From: Roseibium polysiphoniae | GTDB taxonomy: Bacteria > Pseudomonadota > Alphaproteobacteria > Rhizobiales > Stappiaceae | DNA length: 64,000 bases | Direction: 5' to 3' | Assembly (NCBI RefSeq): GCF_014842925.1 | Contig: NZ_JACYXJ010000007.1 | Location: 124,001-188,000, forward strand | Shown here: one piece after another, positions 55,783 to 62,968 of the stretch | Layout: the number at the start of each line of letters is the position of its first letter | Position numbering within the stretch: the stretch's first letter is position 1 | Made by a program: the position numbers and the translations under genes | The notes under the pieces: model-generated | What the model saw: only the letters and a program-made list of their open reading frames with translations | Told to the model about the DNA's origin: nothing | Database searches by the model: none

Positions 55783-56552
55783 CCGTTCATTTCATTGGCG
55801 CCGGCCCAGGCGACCCGGACTTGATCACTGTTCGCGGACTGAAGCTGATTCAGTCTTGCCACGTCTGTCTCTATGCAGGTTCTCTTGTTCCGGAACAAAT
55901 TGTCGCTGCTGCGCCCGAAGACGCGCGCGTGATTGATACCGCGCCAATGCATCTCGACGAGATCATCGCCGAAATCAAGGGCGCGCACGACAAGGGATTT
56001 GATGTCGCTCGGGTCCATTCCGGCGACCCGTCGATCTACGGCGCAACCGCAGAACAGATGCGACGGCTCGATGCCCTCGGGATCGACTACGAAGTCACAC
56101 CCGGGGTCCCTGCCTTTGCCGCAGCGGCAGCTGCGCTGAAGACCGAACTTACGATTCCTGAGGTCGCTCAGACGGTCATCGTCACCCGAACGACCATGCA
56201 AAGCTCGGCCATGCCGAACAACGAGGACCTCGAAACCCTCGGCAAGAGTGGCGCGACTTTGGCAATCCACCTTTCGATCCGCAATCTGCGTGAGATCGAG
56301 AGGCAGCTGACGCCGCTTTATGGTGCCGATTGCCCAGTCATCGTCGCCTACCGTGTCGGCTGGCCTGATCAGGACTTCATTCACGGAACATTGTCGGACA
56401 TCGCGGACAAAGTCCGAAAGTCCAAAATCACAAGGACCGCCTTGATCTTTGTTGGACACGCCTTGAAGCCGGCTCACGACTTTCGAGATTCGGCGCTCTA
56501 CGACGCCGACCACGTCCATGTCCTCAGGCCGAAAAAGAAGGCCAAGGCTTAG
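55779..56552 (+). CDS. cobM: Precorrin-4 C11-methyltransferase
   Basis: A 257-residue tetrapyrrole methylase. FIGAGPGDPDLITVRGL is at the N terminus, ARVHSGDPSIYGA near residue 78, and VTPGVPAFAAAAAAL near 107, all typical of CobM/CbiF. It overlaps the cbiG-cobJ stop (ATGA) and ends the plus-strand operon. Its stop is three bases from the converging cobB stop. Confidence 0.95.
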   Translation: MTVHFIGAGPGDPDLITVRGLKLIQSCHVCLYAGSLVPEQIVAAAPEDARVIDTAPMHLDEIIAEIKGAHDKGFDVARVHSGDPSIYGATAEQMRRLDALGIDYEVTPGVPAFAAAAAALKTELTIPEVAQTVIVTRTTMQSSAMPNNEDLETLGKSGATLAIHLSIRNLREIERQLTPLYGADCPVIVAYRVGWPDQDFIHGTLSDIADKVRKSKITRTALIFVGHALKPAHDFRDSALYDADHVHVLRPKKKAKA

Positions 56553-56555
56553 GTG

Positions 56556-57884
56556 TCATGGCAGCGCGCGATCTTCGGATCGCGCGGCAATCACATGGGC
56601 GAAGGATCCCATGACCGAGCCGATACGAAGGCCCAGGTCGGCAAGCTGCGCGCCTTCGGCGTCCATGGCCGAAAATAGTCTTTCTGCCCGGCCTTCCCGA
56701 ACGGTGCTTGCGTAATGGAACTCATGGGCTGACAGGGTCTGCGTCCAGGGAAGTCTGCCCAGCGGGGTCAGGACCCGATAGCCAAGATGCCGTTTTCGAT
56801 CGGCGAAGCTGGTTTCAAGCGGCAGCAGTCCGAGCATCTCATGTCGCTTGCCCTTGGCATCGACAAGCCCATCACCGAGGGTCATGTAGCCGCCACACTC
56901 GCCATAGATCAACGTGCCTCGCTCAGCGCTTTGCTGCATGGCCGTCTTGAAGATGCTGGCCGCCGACAGTTTTCCAGCATGGAGCTCGGGATACCCCCCG
57001 GGCAGGTAGATAGCATCCGCATCACTTTGGGGAGGCTGGTCTTCAAGAGGCGAAAAGAAACTGAGTTCGGCGCCAGCTTTTTTCCATCCATCCAGCAAAT
57101 GCGGATAGGCAAAGGAAAAAGCCACATCTCGTGCGATCGCTATGCGCTGGCCAAATGGTGGCAGAGTATCCCGGTCTGTTGTAGCGTGATGAGCAATCGA
57201 ACCTGCAGCTTGTTGCAGGCCATCGAGATCAATCTGATTTGCACAAAGATCGGCGGCTTCGTCCAGAAACTGCTCGAGTTCGTCATGCTCTCCTGCCTGC
57301 ACCAACCCGAGATGCCGTTCTGGCACGGCGAGCCGGTCATCGCGAGGCAGTGCTCCGAGAACCGGAATTGCGAGTGGCTCAAGGGCGCGCCTCAACATCG
57401 CCTCATGCCTTGCACTGCCGACCCGGTTGAGGATCAATCCGGCGATAGACAGGTCCTTGTGAAAGTGCTGAAAGCCGGAAACCAAAGCTGCGACGGACTG
57501 CGCTTGCTTGGCGCAGTCAATTACCATCACCACGGGTATTCCGAGCGCGGCAGCAAGGTCTGCCGCAGAGCCTCGGCCATTGGCGGCCCCGTCGAAGAGG
57601 CCCATGGCCCCTTCGATCACAAGGAGCTTAGCACCATCGGCTTGATCGCATGCCAGTGTTCGGATCTGGCTGACCGGCATAGCCCAAGCGTCGAGGTTGA
57701 TACAGGGAGACCCGCTCGCAGCTTCATGAAACTTCGGATCGATGTAATCCGGTCCCGACTTGGCCGAGGCAACAGCTGTTCCCCGGTTCCGAAGCGCCCT
57801 GAGAAGTGCAAGGGTCACTGTTGTTTTTCCGGCACCGGACTGGGGCGCGGCAATCAAAACGCCTTTGGGCACTGTACTGATCAT
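56556..57884 (-). CDS. cobB: Cobyrinic acid a,c-diamide synthase
   Basis: A 442-residue ATP-dependent amidase of CbiA/CobB type. The N-terminal ATP motif is APQSGAGKTTVTLAL, followed by SGPDYIDPKFHE. The C-terminal class I glutaminase domain carries YGECGGYMTLG with the catalytic Cys. It amidates the a and c side chains. It overlaps cobA (ATGA) and converges with cobM. Confidence 0.95.
   Translation of the reverse strand: MISTVPKGVLIAAPQSGAGKTTVTLALLRALRNRGTAVASAKSGPDYIDPKFHEAASGSPCINLDAWAMPVSQIRTLACDQADGAKLLVIEGAMGLFDGAANGRGSAADLAAALGIPVVMVIDCAKQAQSVAALVSGFQHFHKDLSIAGLILNRVGSARHEAMLRRALEPLAIPVLGALPRDDRLAVPERHLGLVQAGEHDELEQFLDEAADLCANQIDLDGLQQAAGSIAHHATTDRDTLPPFGQRIAIARDVAFSFAYPHLLDGWKKAGAELSFFSPLEDQPPQSDADAIYLPGGYPELHAGKLSAASIFKTAMQQSAERGTLIYGECGGYMTLGDGLVDAKGKRHEMLGLLPLETSFADRKRHLGYRVLTPLGRLPWTQTLSAHEFHYASTVREGRAERLFSAMDAEGAQLADLGLRIGSVMGSFAHVIAARSEDRALP
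56565..56586. repeat. UUCG-type hairpin between converging cob genes
   Basis: CGCGCGATC-TTCG-GATCGCGCG, a 9-bp stem with a TTCG loop, 12 bases after the cobM stop and inside the last codons of cobB. It has no T-run but would be a very stable 3' end for the cobM transcript. Confidence 0.5.
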
Positions 57885-58744
57885 CCAACGTCAGTCGAAC
57901 GTGCTGCATTGAGGCCGAGCGGGTCAGAATTCAGCAAGCGACCGGATAAGGCACCCATCCAGTCAAGCCCGGAGCGCAGGCGAACCACCTCGCCAACACA
58001 GACGATGGCGGGTGGGGCAATACCGGCAGTGGCCGCATCAACGGCGCAGTTTCCAAGCGTCGTCTCGAGAACCTCTTGCGCGGCTAAGGAAGCGTTGCAC
58101 ACAATGCCCACAGGTTCGTCCACAGACCTTCCACCGGTAATCAGTTTGCCGGCTATCGCTTCCAGGTGCTTCATCGCCATATACATGACGATGACCGGAG
58201 AGCCTTTTGCGATTCCATCCCAATTGATCGCGTCCGGGGTAAGTCCGGTCTGATCATGGCCAGTCAGGAAGGTCACCGCCTGATTGGTGTCCCGATGAGT
58301 CGCCGGAATGCCGGCATAGGCCAGACCACCGATCCCTGCGGTGATACCGGGTATGATCCGGAACGGAACGCCCGCACCGACGAGGCCGAGCGCCTCCTCG
58401 CCGCCGCGCCCGAAGACAAATGGATCTCCGCCTTTCAGGCGCAACACCTTCTTGCCTGCCTTAGCATATTCGATCAATTTCAGCGTAATGTCGCGCTGTT
58501 TCGGGCTCGGCTTTCCGCCGCGCTTGCCGGCATAATCAGTGATCGCATCAGCTTTCGCCCACGACAGGATACTCTGGTCAACCAGAGCGTCATAAACAAC
58601 CACATCCGCCTGCCGAAGACCGTTCAGAGCATGCAGCGTCAGCAGCCCAGGATCCCCGGGGCCTGCACCTGCGAGCCACACCCAACCCGCTTCGAAAATG
58701 GGAAGGCCTTCGGGAACCTTCATCTGTTCTGCGTTGATCGACAT
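57881..58744 (-). CDS. cobA: Uroporphyrinogen-III C-methyltransferase
   Basis: A 287-residue SUMT that makes precorrin-2, the branch to cobalamin and siroheme. WLAGAGPGDPGLLTLHAL is at the N terminus, VLRLKGGDPFVFGRGGEE near residue 105 and IPGITAGIGGLAYAGIP near 135, all diagnostic. No CysG-type dehydrogenase or chelatase domain is attached. It is the first gene of cobA-cobB, divergent from cbiD with a 122-base gap that should hold both promoters. Confidence 0.94.
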   Translation of the reverse strand: MSINAEQMKVPEGLPIFEAGWVWLAGAGPGDPGLLTLHALNGLRQADVVVYDALVDQSILSWAKADAITDYAGKRGGKPSPKQRDITLKLIEYAKAGKKVLRLKGGDPFVFGRGGEEALGLVGAGVPFRIIPGITAGIGGLAYAGIPATHRDTNQAVTFLTGHDQTGLTPDAINWDGIAKGSPVIVMYMAMKHLEAIAGKLITGGRSVDEPVGIVCNASLAAQEVLETTLGNCAVDAATAGIAPPAIVCVGEVVRLRSGLDWMGALSGRLLNSDPLGLNAARSTDVG

Positions 58745-58866
58745 GGATCTTTTCTATCTGGCCCGGGGGGCAACGCCAAGCGCTGATACGAAGAGAAATT
58801 CCGCCGCTCCGACATATGCCGCCAAAGCACGGATACATGGTTTGAAATTATAGCTATAAAGGCCTC

Positions 58867-59961
58867 ATGAGCGGGACAAAGCCGACAGAACTGAGACGTG
58901 GGTGGACCACCGGAGCCTGCGCCACAGGCGCCGCCAAGGCTGCGTTTCAAGCCCTTGCGACCGGCACGTTCCCCGATCCGGTGGAAATTGCGCTCCCTCG
59001 CGGTGGAACAACGTCATTTGCTTTGGCCGGACACACCTTGGAAAAGGGGCGTGCATACGCTGCAATCATCAAGGATGCAGGCGACGATCCGGATGTCACT
59101 CACGGCGCCTTGGTCAGGGTTGATGTTCGCCGGCTGCAACCTGGCAGTGGCGTCGTGTTCAAGGCTGGAGAGGGCGTTGGAACGGCAACCCGGCCCGGTC
59201 TTCCAATTCCTCCGGGAGAACCAGCCATCAACCCGGTCCCACGCCAAATGATCAGTCAAGCGATTGCGGACGTCGCGATGTCAACCGGAGAGCCTGGCGA
59301 CGTAGAGGTCACTGTCTCAATCGAAGACGGTGAAGCCCTTGCCGAAAAGACACTCAATGGCCGGCTTGGTATCATCGGAGGCCTTTCGATACTTGGTACG
59401 ACCGGCATTGTTCGCCCGTTCTCCTGCGCGGCCTGGATTGCGTCCATCCACCGCGGCATTGATGTTGCCCGCGCGACGGGCCTCTCCCACGTGGTCGCTG
59501 CGACAGGCTCAACCTCAGAAGATGCGGTGCGCGCCCGCTATGATCTCGATGACGCCGCTTATCTGGACATGGGCGATTTTGCCGGCGGCCTTTTGAAGTA
59601 TCTCCGAGCCCACCCAGTGCCCAAGCTGACCTTGTCGGGTGGCTTTGCCAAATTCACCAAACTCGCCCAAGGCGCATTGGATCTTCACTCCGCGCGCAGC
59701 CAGGTCGATTTTGCGTTTCTGGCGGAGCTTCTTGAAAAGGCGCATGCACCGGCGGACTTGATCCGAAGGAGCCTTGAGGCCAATACCGCCAAGGAAGTTC
59801 TGGATGAAGCGACTGTGCAAGGCATCGATATCAGTCTCCCTCTCGCACAAGAAACCAAGGCAGCAGTCAGAGGCATTTTGCGAGATGCTCCAGTCGACAT
59901 TCAGGTTCTGATCGTCGATCGATCGGGCAACGTCACCGGAGAGGCGGGGTGGGATGAGTAG
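58867..59961 (+). CDS. cbiD: Cobalt-precorrin-5B C1-methyltransferase
   Basis: A 364-residue CbiD. RRGWTTGACATGAAKAAF is the diagnostic N terminus, with GGLSILGTTGIVRPFS in the middle. In the anaerobic route it methylates C1; the aerobic route uses CobF instead, which is not seen here. The ATG follows AAAGG. The stop overlaps the cobK start by eight bases. Confidence 0.94.
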   Translation: MSGTKPTELRRGWTTGACATGAAKAAFQALATGTFPDPVEIALPRGGTTSFALAGHTLEKGRAYAAIIKDAGDDPDVTHGALVRVDVRRLQPGSGVVFKAGEGVGTATRPGLPIPPGEPAINPVPRQMISQAIADVAMSTGEPGDVEVTVSIEDGEALAEKTLNGRLGIIGGLSILGTTGIVRPFSCAAWIASIHRGIDVARATGLSHVVAATGSTSEDAVRARYDLDDAAYLDMGDFAGGLLKYLRAHPVPKLTLSGGFAKFTKLAQGALDLHSARSQVDFAFLAELLEKAHAPADLIRRSLEANTAKEVLDEATVQGIDISLPLAQETKAAVRGILRDAPVDIQVLIVDRSGNVTGEAGWDE

Positions 59962-60739
59962 CAGGCCCGAGATCTTGCTGCTCGCCGGGACGCAGGAGGC
60001 GCGACAGCTTGCTCCTATGCTCAGCAAACAAATCCCGCATGCTCATGTCACCGCATCCTTCGCCGGCGTCGTGCGTGACTTGCCTGACCTTGGTGTCGAG
60101 ACACGTGTTGGCGGATTTGGTGGTGCCGAAGGTCTTCTCGATTACCTCAGGCAAACCAACACATCGCTCGTGATTGACGCGACGCATCCGTATGCCGCAC
60201 AGATGAGCTGGAATGCAGCCAAGGCGGTGATGGCCGCTGGCGTGGCCCTGTTGAGGCTCGACCGACCTCTCTGGCAACCAATTCAAGGCGATAACTGGAT
60301 CAATGCGGGAGATCTGCGAGCAGCAAATCAGCTGCTGCCCAGCGGGTCCAGGGCCTTTCTTTCCGTCGGGCGCAAGGAGGTCTCAGTCTTTTTTGGCAGA
60401 TCCGATCTATGGGCTCTGGCGAGGATGATCGAGCCTCCGCCTGTTCCCCTGCCCGCGACCTGGCATCTTGAACTGGCCCGCCCGGGGAAAAGCGCAGAGG
60501 AAGAAATACGGCTCCTTCAGAGGCACAAAATTACGCACGTCGTCTCAAAAAACAGCGGCGGCGAACGGTCCCACGCCAAGATTGAAGCGGCGCGATCGCT
60601 AGGATTGCCGGTTATCATGGTCGCGCGCCCGCGGTTACCCGAGGCGGAGAGCGCACCAGTTGTAGAACGAGTTTTGCTCATGGCTGAAGAAATTTTGGGG
60701 GAAGGCGAACTGGCTAAGTCTTGGATCTCAGGCGATTGA
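59954..60739 (+). CDS. cobK: Precorrin-6A reductase
   Basis: A 261-residue NADPH-dependent reductase (CobK/CbiJ). It begins EILLLAGTQEARQLAPML, with VIDATHPYAAQMSWNA near residue 76 and THVVSKNSGG near 195, all family motifs. It overlaps cbiD at the start and overlaps the converging wecG-like gene by 26 bases at the 3' end. Confidence 0.92.
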   Translation: MSSRPEILLLAGTQEARQLAPMLSKQIPHAHVTASFAGVVRDLPDLGVETRVGGFGGAEGLLDYLRQTNTSLVIDATHPYAAQMSWNAAKAVMAAGVALLRLDRPLWQPIQGDNWINAGDLRAANQLLPSGSRAFLSVGRKEVSVFFGRSDLWALARMIEPPPVPLPATWHLELARPGKSAEEEIRLLQRHKITHVVSKNSGGERSHAKIEAARSLGLPVIMVARPRLPEAESAPVVERVLLMAEEILGEGELAKSWISGD

Positions 60740-61484
60740 TCGCCAGTAAAAAGCGCGGGATTCCGACCACGTAACGCTTCCAAAGCCGCGTGGGCTCCTG
60801 AAGCAGGCGAAAAAGCCATTCAAGCCCAAGCGCCTGTACAGCCTTTGGCGCGCGAACGACACTCCCCGACATAAAATCAAAAAGCGCGCCCACGCCTATA
60901 CAAACTGTTGCGTCAATCCGATCACGATTCTCGACGATAAACCGTTCCTGAGCCGGGTTCCCCATCGCAACCAAGAGCAGGTCTGGATTGACTGAGGAAA
61001 TCTGAGCACAAACGGCTTCGTTTTCCTCTGGCGGGAAATATCCGTTCCGGCACCCGACCACCTGGTGTTGCGGATAGTCTTGCTCGATGGCCTGCCGCGT
61101 CCTCTGCAGCACCTCTTCGCGAGCACCTAAAAGGAAGACGCGCATCGGAACTTGGATAGACTTGAGCAAGCTTGGAATGAGATCCGTCCCGTTCAAATTG
61201 TCTGGAAAGGCCTGGCCATGCAAAACCAGACTGGCCAAATTGGCTCCTGTGCCGTCATTCAAAAGCGTCATTTGCTGAAGAATGTCAGCAAAGCTCGGGT
61301 CGTCAAAAGCCGTCAAGATCGTATGGGCATTGCAAATCGCAATCGCCGTTTTATGCCTGCCGAGGACTGATGTCTGGACGAGGTCAACCGCAGCCGATCG
61401 ATCAAGCCTCATGATTTCCAAGGGACCAATTTCGACTGCCTTGCAGTCTTTCCGCAGTCCCAAATCCATCTGTGGCGCAAGCAT
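60714..61484 (-). CDS. WecG/TagA/CpsF family glycosyltransferase
   Basis: A 256-residue GT26 enzyme that adds a sugar to a lipid-linked intermediate at the membrane. The family motifs are NAHTILTAFDDPSF, LNDGTGANLASL, LLVAMGNPAQERFI and GVGALFDFMSGSV. The C-terminal amphipathic part (GLEWLFRLLQEPTRLWKRY) is also typical and likely binds the membrane. It belongs with the polysaccharide genes that follow, not with the cob cluster. Donor sugar unknown. Confidence 0.9.
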   Translation of the reverse strand: MLAPQMDLGLRKDCKAVEIGPLEIMRLDRSAAVDLVQTSVLGRHKTAIAICNAHTILTAFDDPSFADILQQMTLLNDGTGANLASLVLHGQAFPDNLNGTDLIPSLLKSIQVPMRVFLLGAREEVLQRTRQAIEQDYPQHQVVGCRNGYFPPEENEAVCAQISSVNPDLLLVAMGNPAQERFIVENRDRIDATVCIGVGALFDFMSGSVVRAPKAVQALGLEWLFRLLQEPTRLWKRYVVGIPRFLLAINRLRSKT

Positions 61485-61668
61485 CGAAATGACCTAATTG
61501 AACTAAGATTTTGTTTTTTCTCATGTCGCTTCATGAGGTTTTTGACAGGTCTAAAGTAGGTATGAATCCAAAATTCCGAGTTAAAGACGGCAGAGACTTC
61601 AGACGATGGTTAATAGCTTGATAAAAACAGCCGGAAATTTCGTGGTTTTATTTCAGATATCGGCTACG
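61485..61668. other. AT-rich gap in the polysaccharide locus
   Basis: A clearly AT-rich stretch holding the promoter side of the WecG-like gene and a small hairpin (CTCATG-TCGCTT-CATGAG, 61520-61537). No gene is seen. Confidence 0.35.
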
Positions 61669-61833
61669 TCAGTCACGAAACGAGAAATATGAGCGCATCA
61701 CAGGATGACGGGAAATACGTCTTAATATCGCGACGGCAAGGCCGAGCCCAAAACCTAAAATAGCTCCACCGAATGCGCCGGCAACAATCAAAACGCTCTT
61801 ACCAGGTCCATCTGCGGTTAGCGGAGAAAACAC
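61669..61833 (-). pseudogene. Remnant of a Wzz-type chain-length determinant (C-terminal TM end)
   Basis: A 54-codon stretch ending at a stop, with an in-frame TGA directly before its first codon. It reads SPLTADGPGKSVLIVAGAFG, then a Gly-rich TM helix and a basic tail ILRRISRHPVMRS. This is the form of the second transmembrane helix and cytoplasmic end of Wzz/GumC polysaccharide co-polymerases (Pro-rich segment, then GPGK and a Gly-rich helix). No ribosome site or N-terminal part is present. It adjoins the 3' end of the WcaF-like gene, so the upstream part was probably lost by deletion. Confidence 0.65.
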
Positions 61834-61838
61834 TCAGG

Positions 61839-62435
61839 TCATCGCGGCGCAGCTTCTAGCCAGCCCCGTGGGGGTATATCCCGACGAGTAAACTTCTGCC
61901 GTGATTTTATTTCACGGAGTGGGTTACCCGCATAAACCCGCCATGGCTCAAGATCCTTCAACGCAACTGAATGCGTCCCAAGCACCGTTCCCTCTCCAAC
62001 CGTCACTCCTGGCCCGACAAATGCGTCAGCTGTGATCCAAGCGTATTCGCCAATGACAACAGGTGAGGTGACCAAAGGGAAAAACTCACTATTGATGTCA
62101 TGAGTTCCGGTGCAGATATGGGCCCGCTTTGAAATCACAGCGTACTTACCGATCGAGATCGGAGCCATACAATAGATGTCTGCATAGTCCGCAACAGCAG
62201 CGAAATCACCTAGAGCGAGGTTAGCAGGATACCAAATACGAGCCGTCGGCGCGACATAGACACCGCGGCCAACTTTTGCTCCGAAAAGACGAAGCAGAAA
62301 CCGCCTCCAGCCGTGGAACGGTTGCGTCCACGAAGCTAACAACAGCCAAACAACTCCCCATACAAGCCGCACAAGCCTATGCCGCCAACCAAATCGGGGC
62401 GTGTTTTTCAAGGTCTTTGTTGTTGGTAATTCCAT
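61839..62435 (-). CDS. WcaF-type polysaccharide O-acetyltransferase
   Basis: A 198-residue left-handed beta-helix acyltransferase. The N-terminal helix (FGWRHRLVRLVWGVVWLLLASW) is amphipathic to hydrophobic and may touch the membrane. Hexapeptide repeats run from about residue 70 to 165, and the catalytic His is probably in CTGTHDIN. Related enzymes acetylate colanic-acid-type exopolysaccharides. Third-position GC is lower than in the cob genes, which hints at acquisition. It is divergent from the glycosyltransferase gene to the right. Confidence 0.87.
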   Translation of the reverse strand: MELPTTKTLKNTPRFGWRHRLVRLVWGVVWLLLASWTQPFHGWRRFLLRLFGAKVGRGVYVAPTARIWYPANLALGDFAAVADYADIYCMAPISIGKYAVISKRAHICTGTHDINSEFFPLVTSPVVIGEYAWITADAFVGPGVTVGEGTVLGTHSVALKDLEPWRVYAGNPLREIKSRQKFTRRDIPPRGWLEAAPR

Positions 62436-62968
62436 CCGCGCGCCGCGACCCTCCCGTCACCACCAAGATATCAGCGTACACCATCAACGCTGACTGCCCC
62501 TTTCTGAGGCAGAAAAGTGGATCTTGAGTGAACGTTTTGCAGCCAACTGTCATTCCTAGGATTACCAATAGAATTTTATAGCTTTACCAAGAGGTTAAAA
62601 TCCGTCGATCGGTCGCGCAAACAGATCTAGCCAACTTCACACAAAGCTCTGGCATAGGGCCGGTCAGCATCAATGCCAAAGGTTTACTCCGGTGTGAACC
62701 CAGCTCTTCTCGCGGCTTTTCGGCGCAGAACCTACTACGTCGCGTAGCGATGTCGCCAAGGCGACATTGCGCAAGCGTATATAACGGGCATTAACTTATA
62801 TCTGTTACACACTTGCATAAATTTAAATATGTCGGCTCCCACGGAAGGGAGCAGTTCCCAAGGTATTCATCACCAGTTCATCCAATTTACGACGTTTTGC
62901 AAAATTCGAAACCACCACGGTTCAAGCACACCCGAGCCTATGCCGCCTCCCAAAGGGAAAGGAAGTCG
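62436..62968. promoter_or_regulatory. Long divergent intergenic region of the polysaccharide locus
   Basis: About 530 bases with no gene recognised. It is AT-rich around 62560-62600 and 62780-62840. It holds two adjacent hairpins: CTACG-TCG-CGTAG (62733-62745) and ATGTCGCC-AA-GGCGACAT (62750-62767). These could be regulatory sites or a processed leader of the downstream gene. No JUMPstart/ops element was found. Confidence 0.4.

Noticed and set aside
56787-58253. A 488-codon open frame on the plus strand.
   Set aside because: It is antisense to cobB and cobA, which both show complete motifs.
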